Shown piece after piece: positions 21,722 to 32,580 of a stretch of 64,000 nt of DNA. Below the pieces are notes generated by a model. It searched no databases. It was not told the DNA's origin and was given only the letters and a program-made list of their open reading frames with translations. Every line of letters starts with the position of its first letter. Position 1 is the first letter of the stretch. Source of the DNA: Holotrichia oblita (lineage: Eukaryota > Arthropoda > Insecta > Coleoptera > Scarabaeidae); contig CM043016.1 in assembly GCA_023690525.1 (NCBI GenBank), positions 5,208,001 to 5,272,000 on the forward strand, given 5' to 3'. The position numbers and the translations under genes are program-made.

Positions 21722-22180
21722 TGGGCGTCGTATAATTTTAATTGACTATCTTCAGAAAAGGAAAATCAATCAACGGCGAGGATTATGCGAACTCGCAGAG
21801 TTTGAATGATGAAATCAAGATAAAACGACCGAATTTGATGTTGTTTCATCAAGACAACGCACCAGTTCACAAGTGCCTTATCGCGATGGCCAAAATTAAT
21901 GAATTCAAGTTCGAATTGCTTCCTAACGCTCCTTATTCGATAGATGTTGTCCCCTAGGATTATTTTCTGTTTCTAAACTCGAAAAATTTGATCGGTGGTA
22001 AAAGATTTGAGATTCCACATTGGTAAATGCAAAAGCCGTTAGCAAAGTTCAAACTCTTCTCAGACCAAATGCGGAAATTGAAATAGTTTGTGACGTCCGA
22101 GGATTGGATGAATTGTTCGATGAAAAGAGAAAGAAATTGTTTCAATAGATGTTGATTCGAAATGCTTGGATTGAGTCGAC
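21722..22180 (+). pseudogene. mariner transposase remnant
   Basis: The plus strand shows KGKSINGEDYANSQSLNDEI, then LMLFHQDNAPVHKCLIAMAK (second catalytic Asp) and LLPNAPYSIDVVP followed by a stop where SDYFLFP is expected (DYFLFLNSKNLIGGKRF continues). This is the DD34D mariner layout with the first Asp region and both ends missing. The SIDVVP segment replaces the usual SPDLAPS. Confidence 0.75.
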
Positions 22181-22984
22181 ATTTTTATGTTCAAAAGCGA
22201 GTCCGCACAAGATCCTAAACTTACCAAAGAGAGACTAACGGTTTTTGGCACCGTAAATGTAGCAGAAATCCAGGATGCTTTAAAGGAGTGGTACATTTTG
22301 TTGCAAGGAACGCCTTTCCAATTGATCTTTGGTCAAGGATAAGATCCAATCTCTTAGGAACAATTTTCGTTATATACTGCACGATTTATTGTTAGATGCG
22401 CCAATTATATATGAATTAACTCCTGCAATATTTATTAAACTATAAAAAATTACCATCGGCCATTGTTAGATATCCGACACAGTCACACGCGAAGAGGAAT
22501 CAGAAATCTGATTTCGGTTCGTGACGGATATTGGTTCTGTTGGTCCTTATGAAGGCTGCTGTCCATAAATGTTGGCATTCTTTTTTTTTTTAGGAACAAC
22601 AACGTTCTCGTTTTCTTCTTCACTGTTACAATCTTGTTCTGCTTCGCTAACTGTATGTCTAGCTTCAGTTAAATCATTTTTAATAGAAAATTCTTCCTCC
22701 TCATCATCAGGTTCCTCCTCAGCCTATATAACTGTTCAAAGCTCCACTTCCTTATAGAAATCTATCATTTTATAACTGTTTGAAGTGAATTATAGGTGCT
22801 ACCTAAAACATACAATATAATTCGATTGGATTTGTTTGATCAGAAAATAGTATTATCCCCAATAGTCTCTGGATCTTCGCCAAACTTTATAGAGAGTGTA
22901 TACTGACCCCGGACAATCCGAACCTACCATCCAAATGAAGCCAACCCCCTAGAAAGGGGACTTGCGTACGGAATTGGAGCGTCA
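22181..22984. other. No gene recognised
   Basis: Two weak hints only. A plus frame at about 22195-22340 has AEIQDALKEWYILLQGTPF, faintly like the RNase H region of Ty3/gypsy (xEWRHYLxGT). A minus frame at about 22740-22530 is strongly acidic (PDDEEEEFSIKNDL, AEQDCNSEEENEN) and resembles nothing certain. Low-complexity runs occur near 22575. Confidence 0.35.
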
Positions 22985-25900
22985 AAAATGCAGCCTTTCA
23001 GTTTTTCTCATTTTTCGAGGTGAAGTAGCCACTTTGTAAATACAACCTGTACATATTCTGAAAGCTGAGAAAATTTGCTATCGAACAAAGAAATAGTCGT
23101 GGAGATTGGTGCCGTTTACCTACAAGAATTGCGGTCAAAAGTGCTCCTCTGCGAAATTGGAGCCTTCGACCTAGGTGCAATTTTGATCGTTTCTGGCCAA
23201 ACAAAGCTCTTTAGCCGAAATCTGATATATTTTTCGTATTCAGCATGGTCTCTTACATATATAATGAAAATTTCAGGGTAATCGAAAAGGTCAAGAATTT
23301 CTTCAAAATCCCAAGGGATGGAAGAAAAATGAAGATTTTTGACAATTTTCGAAAGGCGTTCGATTTCGCTCAGAATTTAGATATATATGTAATAGATCAT
23401 TCTAAATACGAAAAAAGTGTCAAATTTGGGCTAAAAGGCTTTGTTTCGCCAAAAAATATAAAAATAACACCTAGATCGAAGGTTCCAATTCCGCATAGGA
23501 GCACTTTGACCCCGCTTTTTGTTAGGTAAACGGTACCAAACTTCGCGACTATTTCTTTATCCGATAGAAAGTTTTCTCAGCTTTCAGAATATATCTAGGT
23601 TGTATTTAGAAAAGTGGCTACTTCACCTTGAAAAATGAGAAAAACCCAAACGCTGCAATGCATCAAGGTGGCATCAAATCTTGCACCATTTTGATTTTTT
23701 CAAATTTTCGGTCAGAAAAAAAAACATTTCTAAATACCACCTATATATTTTGAAAGCTGAGAAAATTTGCTATCGGACAACGAAATAGTCGTGGGATTTG
23801 GTGCCGCTTATCTACAAGAATTGGGGTCAAAAGTGCTCCTATGCGGAATTGGAGTCTTCGACCTAGGTGCAATTTTGATAGTTTTTTGCCAAACAAAACT
23901 CTTTAGCCAAAATCTGATATTTTTTTCACATTCAGCATGGTCTTTTACATATATAGTCAAAATTGCAGAGTAATCGAAGAGGTCGAGATTTTCTTCAAAA
24001 TCCCAAGGGATGGAAAAAAATGTGAATTTTTGCCTATTTTCTAGGGGCGTTGGATTTCGTTCAAATTTTGTGTATATATGTAATTGAGCATGCTAAATAC
24101 GATGACAGTGTCAGATTTGGGCTAAAGGGCTTGGCTTGGCCAAAAAATATCAAAATTGCACCTAAATCGAAGGTTCCAATTCCACATAGGAGCACTTTGA
24201 CCCCACCTTTTGTTAAGTAAACGGTACCCAACTTCGCGACTATTTCTTTATCCGATAGAAAATTTTCTCAGCTTTCAGAATATATAAAGGTTGTATTTAG
24301 AAAAGTGGCTACTTCACCTTAAAAAATTAGAAAAACTCAAACGCTGCAATGCACCAAGGTTGGCATCAAATCTTGCACCATTTTGGTTTTTAAATTTTCG
24401 ATCACAAGGAGAAACATTTCTAATAAAACCTATATATATTCTGAAAGCTGAGAAAATTTGCTATCGGACAAGGAAACAGCCGTGGGGTTTGGTACCGTTT
24501 ACCTACAAGAATTGGTGTCAAAATTGCTCCTATCCGGAATTGGAGTCTTCGACCTAGGTGCAATTTTGATATTTTCTGGCCAAACAAAGCTCTTTAGCCC
24601 AAATCTGATATTTTTTTCGTATTCAGCATGGTCTTTTACATATATAGTCAAAATTTCAAGGAAATCTAAGGGGTCAAGATTTTCTTCAAAATCCCAAGGA
24701 AAAAAAAATGTGAATTTTTGACTATTTTCTAAGGGCGTTTGATTTCGTTCAAATTTTGTGTATACATGTAATTGAGCATGCTAAATACGGTGAAAGTGTC
24801 AGATTTGGGCTAAAGGGCTTGGTTTGGCCAAAAAATATCAAAATTGCACCTAAATCGAAGGTTCCAATTCCACATACGAGCACTTTGACCCCACCTTTTG
24901 TTAGGTAAATGGTACCCAACTTCGCGACTATTACTTTATCCGATAGCAAATTTTCTCAGCTTTCAGAATATATACAGGTTATATTTAGAAAAGTGGCTAC
25001 TTCAACTTGAAAAATGAGAAAAACCCAAACGCTGCAATGCACCTAGGTTGGCATCTAATCTTGCACCATTTTGGATTTTTCAAATTTTCGGTCAGAAAAA
25101 GAAACATTTCTAAATACAACCCATATATATTCTGAAAGCTGAGAAAATTTGCTAACGGACGAAGAAACAGTCGTGCGGCTTGGTGCCGTTTACCTACAAG
25201 AATTGGTGTCAAAAGTGCTCCTATCCGGAATTGGAGTCTTCGACCTAGGTGCAATTTTGATATTTTCTGGCCAAACAAAGCTCTTTAGCCCAAATCTGAT
25301 ATTTTTTTCGTATTCAGCATGGTCTTTTACATATATAGTCAAAATTTCAAGGAAATCTAAGGGGTCAAGATTTTCTTCAAAATCCCAAGGGAAAAAAAAT
25401 GTGAATTTTTGACTATTTTCTAAGGGCGTTTGATTTCGTTCAAATTTTGTGTATACATGTAATTGAGCATGCTAAATACGGTGAAAGTGTCAGATTTGGG
25501 CTAAAGGGCTTGGTTTGGCCAAAAAATATCAAAATTGCACCTAAATCGAAGGTTCCAATTCCACATAGGAGCACTTTGACCCCACCTTTTGTTAGGTAAA
25601 TGGTACCCAACTTCGCGACTATTACTTTATCCGATAGCAAATTTTCTCAGCTTTCAGAATATACACAGGTTATATTTAGAAAAGTGGCTACTTCACCTTG
25701 AAAAATGAGAAAAACCCAAACGCTGCAATGCACCTAGGTTGGCATCTAATCTTGCACCATTTTGGATTTTTCAAATTTTCGGTCAGAAAAAGAAACATTT
25801 CTAAATACAACCTATATATATTCTGAAAGCTGAGAAAATTTGCTATCGGACAAGGAAACAGTCGTGGGGTTTGGTGCCGTTTACCTACAAGAATTGGTGT

Positions 25901-27222
25901 CAAAAGTGCTCCTATCCGGAATTGGAGTCTTCGACCTAGGTGCAATTTTGATATTTTCTGGCCAAACAAAGCTCTTTAGCACAAATCTGATATTTTTTTC
26001 ACATTCAGCATGGTCTTTTACATATATAGTCAAAATTGCAGAGTAATCGAAGAGGTCGAGATTTTCTTCAAAATCCCAAGAGATGGAAAAAAATGTGAAT
26101 TTTTGCCTATTTTCTAAGGGCGTTGGATTTCGTTCAAATTTTGTGTATATATGTAATTGAGCATGCTAAATACGATGACAGTGTCAGATTTGGGCTAAAG
26201 GGCTTGGCTTGGCCAAAAAATATCAAAATTGCACCTAAATCGAAGGTTCCAATTCCACATAGGAGCACTTTGACCCCACCTTTTGGTAGGTAAACGGTGC
26301 CCAACTTCGCGACTATTTCTTTATCCGGTAGCAAATTTCCTCAGCTTTCAGAATATGTATAAGTCGTATTTAGAAAAGTGGCTACTTCACCTTTAAAAAT
26401 GAGAAAAACTCAAACGCTGCAATGCACCAAGGTTGGCATCAAATCTTGCACCATTTTGGTTTTTTCAAATTTTTGATCACAAGCAGAAACATTTCTAAAT
26501 AAAACCTATATATTCTGAAAGCTGAGAAAATTTGCTATCGGACAACGAAATAGTCCTGGGATTTGGTGCCGTTTATCTACAAGAATTGGGGTCAAAAGTG
26601 CTCCTATGCGGAATTGGAGTCTTCGACCTAGGTGAAATTTTGATAGTTTTTTGCCAAACAAAACTCTTTAGCCCAAATCTGATATTTTTTTCACATTCAG
26701 CATGGTCTTTTACATATATAGTCAAAATTGCAGAGTAATCGAAGAGGTCGAGATTTTCTTCAAAATCCCAAGGGATGGAAAAAAATGTGAATTTTTGTCT
26801 ATTTTCTAAGGGCGTTGGATTTCGTTCAAATTTTGTGTATATATGTAATTGAGCTAAATACGATGACAGTGTCATATTTGGGCTAAAGGGCTTGGCTTGG
26901 CCAAAAAATTGCACCTAAATCGAAGGTTCCAATTCCACATAGGAGCACTTTGACCCCACCTTTTGGTAGGTAAACGGTGCCCAACTTCGCGACTATTTCT
27001 TTATCCGATAGCAAATTTTCTCAGCTTTCAGAATATATATAGGTTGTATTTAGAAAAGTGGCTACTTCACCTCGAAAAATGAGAAAAACCCATACGCTGC
27101 AATGCACCTAGGTTGGCATCAAATCTTGCACCATTTTGGTTTTTTCAAATTTTCGGTCACAAAGAGAAACATTTCTAAATAAAACCTATACATATTCTGA
27201 AAGCTGAGAAAATTTGCTATCC
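22985..27222. repeat. Tandem satellite array, monomer about 691 bp with internal dyad
   Basis: The landmark GAGAAAATTTGCTA followed by the GTCGTGG/GTGCCGTTTACCTACAAGA region recurs at about 23070, 23762, 24453, 25144, 25835, 26527 and 27210, a spacing of 691-692 bp, giving about six monomers. Each monomer holds two inverted arms of about 230-250 bp: CTTCGACCTAGGTGCAATTTTGAT and CCTAAATCGAAGGTTCC-type sequence are reverse complements. Because of this, frames of 66-93 codons appear on both strands in every unit, but they begin at TTG codons rather than ATG and have no known domain. I regard the array as non-coding. Neighbouring monomers 24453-25143 and 25144-25834 are nearly identical, the outer ones more diverged. 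Confidence 0.93.
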
Positions 27223-28819
27223 AGTAGGAGAGGCAGTCAATTTAGTAGTATTGATTAGATTGCTCTAGTTAGTTAAAAAATCAAAATTCAATTTTACCAA
27301 ATTGCATTCCAATTGTTTGCTTGCAGTTTAAATAAAGGCCGGATACGACGAACAAATAGTTCAGGTACCAGAACATGCGGGCTTAATTTAACTGGAATTT
27401 AACGGAAATTGCGTAAATGAAATTTAGTTATTCAACAGGAATTAATGTGTAATTAATCGATGATGCCGTCGCTCACCAATTATATCCACTTCAGCGTACG
27501 GAGACTCCAAAATTTCGAACGAGCTTTTGATTTATTTTAATGGAAAACAGCTGTTTCCTATCGATTTAAAATAACTAACACATCCTCAAGGTTAGAAATA
27601 ATAAGTATGCATTACCCTACATTTTATTCGCCCACATCAATTATTCATGACCATTCACTTGTTTCTTTCGCACTACTCCGTAATATCCTCAACCTCACCC
27701 CTTCCAGAGCTTAACGTGCAGGTCGGAATAAATGCGACAATTGGGAAATTTTTTTCTCTTTCCCGAAGCCAAGTCTTCGTAGCTATTATATCTTGTATTA
27801 TTCATAGTCGAGGGTAAAAGAAAGGAAGAGGGGAAAAAAAACAGGTTATTTTGTGCCCCGATGAACGCCACGGGAGAAGATCGTAAAGGTGAGGAATATA
27901 GTGAAGAGAGATGCTAGGGTGACTAGATTATTCCGGGCGTATGAAGCCGATATTAAAAAGGAAGGACCGCTCTATGTAGAAGGAGTCAGGAGTCAACCAC
28001 CCACGATGCTGAGTTAGGATAAGAATAAAGATTGGAGGATGTGGAGGAAGGATGAGGGCGGTGGCAGGAAATGATGATAGGGTTCATGATAAATGATAGC
28101 TAGGGTGAAATTAAATAATAAAATCGCTATACGCGGCGGTGCCAAACGTTAGGGATGTTCCGGTTCCTTAGTTTAGGAGAATACGAAGTTGATCGTTGCT
28201 TATTTTCGGGCGAAAAAATGTTTTGTGCGGGTATACGAGCTATTGTTAGGATTTATTCTGTCGTAGCTTTTATACAGAGGAAGAGAAAAACGAGATATAC
28301 AGATATAGAGTTTATAACTCGAAATAGGGGGTTGATAGTGACATGCGAAATTGTTATACTTAAATTTTGCGGAAATTGATTTTAGGTCATCAGTTTCCCT
28401 TGACGTCCAAAATTTTTTTTTTCCGCAACCCAAAATCTCCGTGGGCGGTGGCAGGCTTCCTTGGTCGACCAACATTAAATACTTTAGAGTTGCTCTCGAT
28501 ACCCGTTTCGGCAGCACATTTCTAACGTTACTCATTAGGTTCCAACGTGCGAGGTCTGTTTTGCATCCGCTCGTCTGCTCGCGAAGTTCTTTGAAATTAA
28601 AACTGAAGCTCTCTTCATTTACGAACATTTTTCTCGGAGAATTACTGTACAAAGTTTATAAATACAGCTCGATAAATATTTTTTGTCCTCAGTCTCCAGA
28701 GCTTCAAAAGTGTTCACTGTGAATACCTAAGTGTAGAGGAGTGATTGTTCAAAAGTTTAGTGAAGTTGCGATTGAAATAAACTTTATTTATTAAATATTA
28801 AGTGACTGATTATTGGCTT
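27223..28819. other. No gene recognised
   Basis: The satellite stops abruptly at TTTGCTATC (27213-27221). The following DNA is unique-looking. Overlapping frames of 123 codons (28351-28722, plus) and 150 codons (28200-28652, minus) show no domain and are probably chance. The last part (about 28690-28819) may be the 5' untranslated region of the non-LTR element that follows. Confidence 0.4.
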
Positions 28820-28849
28820 TGAAAATATGCCTCCTCCGAGAAGCAACAT

Positions 28850-29436
28850 TTGGAAGCATAAAAAAAAATTATTCCAAATGAACAAGAAACATATAGTCGC
28901 AGAAATTGCTTACTGCTCCACGGTATTGAGGAGAAAAACAATGAAAGCGTTGAAAATTTGGTGCAAGAAGTTATCTCCAGATACCTGAGTGGTCTTTTAA
29001 AATAGACATGATAGACAGATGTCATAGAAATGGTCCAAAAGGAAGAACATCCTGGGACAGTCCTGGGATTAGAATTTGTATTTCTTCCTTTTACAGCATA
29101 TTCATTGATTTCACTTTAAACCAAGCCATGGGATCCATACCTGAGATTCTTGAATTTATGGTGTCTGAGCCAGATTTTGAGAATTATCTAATTTCGTTAG
29201 ATAAACAATCTAATAAAATATACACTGGTGATGTCAATATAGATCTTTTAGACATGGCAAGTAATACGGTTAATCAATATCTTTCAATGGTGACAAGTAG
29301 TGGCTTTCTAACCACCATGCAAGCTGCATTGATCATTTTTTTGCTAGAAATATATCACAGAAAAATTAAATTAAGTGGGACTATATTGGAAAATTCAATA
29401 ACCGACCACTACACAATTTTATTACGGGTCAGAGAA
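28850..29436 (+). pseudogene. Non-LTR ORF1 and endonuclease fragments fused by deletion
   Basis: In one frame RRNCLLLHGIEEKNNESVENLV and then, shifted, IDRCHRNGPKGR, the core of the RRM-like ORF1 domain (Transposase_22 type, usual form xIHGIxE… DIDRCHRxG). A 264-codon frame starting nearby goes on into GDVNIDLLDMASNTVNQYL and ENSITDHYTILLRVRE, which match the GDFN and SDH blocks of an APE endonuclease. The RRM and the endonuclease are joined by a deletion. The frame continues by chance into the inserted Jockey RNase H at 29437. Confidence 0.75.
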
Positions 29437-30123
29437 GTAGACAGTTGGGCCGAACCAGGAAAACGCGTCGCTATTTACTCTGACAGCCAAGCAGCACTTA
29501 AAGCGATTAGTTCCGCAAGTGCTGACTCAAAGCTGGTTTGGGACTGCGTAAGAGCCCTAAATGAGGCGGGCGCCCTAAGGAAAATTACTTTGGCCTGGGT
29601 CCCCAGCCACATGGGAGTGAAGGGAAACGAGGCGGCCGATGAGCTGGCCAGACGAGGCTCGTCAAGGCCTTTCATAGGAGCGGCCCCTTCCTTCGGCACT
29701 ACCAAATCACAAATTAAGAGGTCCATCTACGAATGGTCACAAAACAAGTCCAAGGAATGGTGGGAAAGATCGCCAGGACAAAGACAGGCTAAGAAGTTCT
29801 AAAGGGAACAGAGGCCTAAGTTTACTGAAGACCTACTGAGTAAAGGCAGGAAGACTGTCAAAATGGTAGTAAGTCTGATGACCGGTCATTGCAGACTGAA
29901 CAGGCATATGTTTAACATAGGCCTGGCAGAAAATGCTCTCTGCAGATTCTGTCAAGAGGAAGAAGAAACCCCAGTTCATGTTTTGTGCCACTGTGACGGC
30001 CTAGCGAGGACAAGGTTTCTAGTAATGGGGGTAGAGAACCCCACAGCCAACGGCTACACAAAAGAGCCGCTCTCAAAAATGATAAGTCTGATTAAGAAGG
30101 CGAAACTAGAGAGCGTTCTCTAA
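29437..30123 (+). pseudogene. Jockey-type RNase H and terminal Cys/His block
   Basis: The RNase H domain shows IYSDSQAALKAIS (catalytic Asp) and LAWVPSHMGVKGNEAADELARRG (catalytic His/Asp region). A stop at about 29800 interrupts the frame. The second frame has SLMTGHCRLNRHMFNIGLA, then CRFCQEEEETPVHVLCHCDGL, the C-x2-C…H-x4-C block of Jockey/LOA-type polyproteins, ending at TAA 30121-30123. RT and endonuclease are missing through 5' truncation. Confidence 0.85.
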
Positions 30124-30206
30124 GGTAAAGGGGATCACAATAGACCTGTAAAGGTCGCGGTGAAACAGGCCCGCATACCACCCCACTCCTAACCTAACCT
30201 AACCTA
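29437..30206 (+). mobile_element. 5'-truncated Jockey-type insertion with CCTAA tail
   Basis: The 13-bp sequence ACGGGTCAGAGAA at 29424-29436 and 30207-30219 flanks the insert exactly and is its target duplication. The insert holds an RNase H domain and the C-terminal Cys/His block, then about 80 bp of 3' UTR and a tail of four CCTAA units. It is a typical target-primed reverse transcription product truncated at the 5' end. Confidence 0.87.
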
Positions 30207-30207
30207 A
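30188..30207 (+). repeat. (CCTAA)4, telomere-type repeat as retrotransposon tail
   Basis: Four perfect CCTAA units, the complement of the arthropod telomere repeat TTAGG, at the junction between the Jockey-type 3' UTR and the target duplication. As the tail of a non-LTR copy it is more likely part of the element's 3' end than a real telomere. Confidence 0.9.
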
Positions 30208-30219
30208 CGGGTCAGAGAA

Positions 30220-30508
30220 TGTGGTAGAGGAACGGAGAATGATTCTGGGGGGCTAAGGTATGTCAAGTGTTAACTTTAATAAGCTTTATTCTTTATTAGA
30301 AACTCAAGAATGGAGCGATGTACTAAGTTGTAATAGTCCTATTACTGCGATGGATCCTTTTAGGGGAGCGTTTCAGGGATGTCTCAGGGATAGTAGCACA
30401 AAAAGGAAAATAAAAGAAACTAAAAAGTTAAAGCCGCGGATTACGCATGGTAAGTTATTGTAATAGTATTGAGTGTTGCCAATAAATCTTTATTATTATT
30501 ATTATTAT
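30220..30508 (+). pseudogene. CR1-like EN-RT linker and 3' tail
   Basis: A 67-codon frame (NFNKLYSLLETQEWSDVLSC, GAFQGCLRDSSTKRKIKETKKLKPRIT) corresponds to the linker after the endonuclease in CR1-like ORF2 proteins. It joins by deletion to ATTGAGTGTTGCCAATAAATC and the (ATT)n tail. Confidence 0.65.
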
Positions 30509-30510
30509 TA

Positions 30511-30880
30511 AAACAAAAACACTCCTTCATTCTACAACATTTAACTGAGGCGGAAAAGGAGGCTGATGAACCAAAGAAAAGAAAAGGTCTATCCCACCCC
30601 GAAATCCGAATGTATTTAGAAACGGTTGGAACTAGTAGTGCATTACCGCAAGATATGGTAAGACCAATAGACTCCTAATTATTAATAAATTATTCATAAA
30701 TATTTATGGGAAAATCTGATCATTCATTAACTTCAACAATAACAGTTTCTGAATATGAAGCTGAACCAAGCAGAAGTACAAAAATAACAAGCTCGTTATT
30801 CAAGCAAGGTACAATTGTGTCTGCCTTCAAAACAATTTCATCTTTGAAAGGTAAAGCTGACATTTATAATTACTTTTAAT
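30511..30880 (+). pseudogene. Possible hAT transposase N-terminal region
   Basis: Two short frames, TEAEKEADEPKKRKGLSHPEIR and, further on, EYEAEPSRSTKITSSLFKQGTIVSAF, have the flavour of the region before the RNase-H fold of hAT/ZBED transposases. The main support is position: a clear hAT core starts at 32581 and the gag fragment between would be an insertion. Weak evidence. Confidence 0.3.
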
Positions 30881-31127
30881 TCCTGATTTATTTCCACTTA
30901 GTTTATTGGCGCCAGCAACGTGAGGTTTCTTGAACGTTTATAGTATTTGTTTTTCTTAATTAATTTAATAATTTTAAGCATCATGATGCAGTATTTTATT
31001 TGTTTCTGATACAGTTATTAGTATAATTATCATTGAATTGCATTTGTTTAAATTAATTATTGTACTATTCATATTTAGTTGAATTTTATAAAATAACAAA
31101 GGATTAATAAAATTGAATAACAATAAA

Positions 31128-32580
31128 ATGAAAGGAAGACGTGGACAGACAGCAAATACATCAGACAGTCAAGAACCACAAGAACAAGATGTTGATACTC
31201 AAGAGATGATAAGAAATGCAGGGGATGCCGTAGAAATGAATTTAACCCAGGAAGAAACAACACAAAAGGAAAGAGACGACAAGTTAGAACAGTTATTCAA
31301 GTGGTTACAAGATAAAGAAAGACACCAAGAAGATGAAAAGAAACAATTTAGAATTGAACAAGAGGAGAAAGAACGACGACAAGTAGAAAGGGAGGAAGAG
31401 CGAGAACGCCGGATGCTTGAACAACGACAAAAAGAAAGAGAAGAAGATGATCTTATTTGGACAACACGATTGAAGAGTATGTTCGTTGACAGAGATAATA
31501 AAATATCCAAACTGGAAGAAAAGCTCGATGAGTTAATCAATTCTCTGCAACAGGAAGTAAAACAACAAGCTGACGGAATTAATGAACGTGTTCAGCAGAA
31601 TGAGATTAGCATGAATACGAGATGTGCTGTAGCAGAAACTCAGATCAAAAAAATAGGAGAAAAAATAGAGTCAATAGAAGATCGAGTTGGAAGAGCGAAA
31701 GTAAATTATAAAGATATAGTCGAGAAAAAGATAGATGAAGTACAAACACGGATCGATAATTTTACAAATCAAAATGCAAATGAATTTGAAATAATTCGAG
31801 CAAATATCCGCAATAATGTGTCAAATATGACAGGAAGTTGGTCCGGTGGATATAAAATTCAACCGCCTGTTTTTTATGCTGACGGTCAGATATATCCAAA
31901 GAGATTTTTTAAGTCTTTAAAGACATATTTAGAAATAATAAGTAAAGTTAATTTTGAGGAATTCTTTAAAAGGCGAGGTGCAAATATGGTACAGTATTAT
32001 TGAAGGTGCGTGTGAACATTATCGGGATTTTGAAAGAATGTTCTTGGAACAATACTGGGGCATTTTAAAACAAAATAAATTAAGGCAGAATCTCATCACT
32101 GGTAAATACTACCGAGGTGATTATGCCGATTCACGTGAAAGATATGCCATAAAGAAATATAATCAGGCAATAGATTTAGAACCTCCAATGGGAGAAAAGG
32201 AGATTATTAATATGATTGCGAATCATTTTGACGACGGCATACATATGCACATGGCTGCACGAGACATGAGTGATTTTAGAGTATTTAAGACGAATTGATG
32301 ATGTTGACAACCGAAGAAGAAGAAATCAGAGTATTAATGTACAACAGGTGGGAGTAAATGTAACGAGTAGTCAATCAGACAATAGACGTGACAATAGAAA
32401 TCAAAACTATGGATCAAACAACGGAAATTACCGTGGGAATAATTACAGAGGAAGTAATTATCGAGACAATGGGTACAATAACCGTTACAACAACAATTGG
32501 ACTAGAAATAATAGATTCAATAATAACAGGGGCGGATATAGTAATAATGATTGGAGGAATCAGGATAGACGAATGAATTC
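31128..32580 (+). pseudogene. Ty3/gypsy-type Gag
   Basis: Start chosen at ATG 31128. The first 290 codons are charged, with a long Glu/Arg/Lys coiled coil (QEEKERRQVEREEERERR) and then PPVFYADGQIYPKRFFKSLKTYL, the entry of a capsid-like gag domain (usual PPxFxGxxxNPxxFLxxL). A frameshift at about 31985 leads to VQIWYSIIEGACEHYRDFERMFLEQYW and RYAIKKYNQAIDLEPP. A second shift at about 32280 leads to an Asn/Arg/Gly-rich nucleocapsid-like tail (RDNRNQNYGSNNGNYRGNN). It is cut at about 32580 where hAT sequence starts; protease and polymerase are missing. Confidence 0.78.

Larger units (their letters stand above)
28820..30508 (+). mobile_element. CR1-like non-LTR element, deleted and interrupted
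   Basis: ORF1 fragment (28850-29100), endonuclease C-part (29140-29436), then after the Jockey-type insertion the EN-RT linker (30220-30460) and a 3' tail ending in (ATT)n at 30489-30508. All of the RT is deleted. The same ATT tail as the element at 3224-7944 suggests related families. Confidence 0.75.

Noticed and set aside
22530..22740. Acidic minus-strand frame as piggyBac N-terminus
   Set aside because: Acidic stretches are common at the N-terminus of several transposase types and nothing downstream supports piggyBac.
23075..26738. Repeated 66-93-codon frames on both strands of the satellite as a small gene family
   Set aside because: They start at TTG, overlap their own antisense counterparts because the monomer is an inverted repeat, and have no domain. 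The conservation is at the DNA level.
22985..27222. CRISPR-like array
   Set aside because: Units of 691 bp with no constant short repeat and unique spacers, in a eukaryotic genome.
28200..28722. Overlapping 150-codon (minus) and 123-codon (plus) frames as genes
   Set aside because: They overlap in opposite directions, have no domain, and no splice or regulatory signal favours either.
30188..30207. Interstitial telomere or chromosome-fusion point
   Set aside because: The CCTAA units lie inside the target duplication of a retrotransposon copy, so they came with its 3' tail.
30895..30925. Primer-binding site (GGCGCCAGCAACGTG) of the gag-bearing LTR element
   Set aside because: Resembles the TGGCGCC start of some primer-binding sites, but no LTR border or second LTR is visible, so I did not list it.
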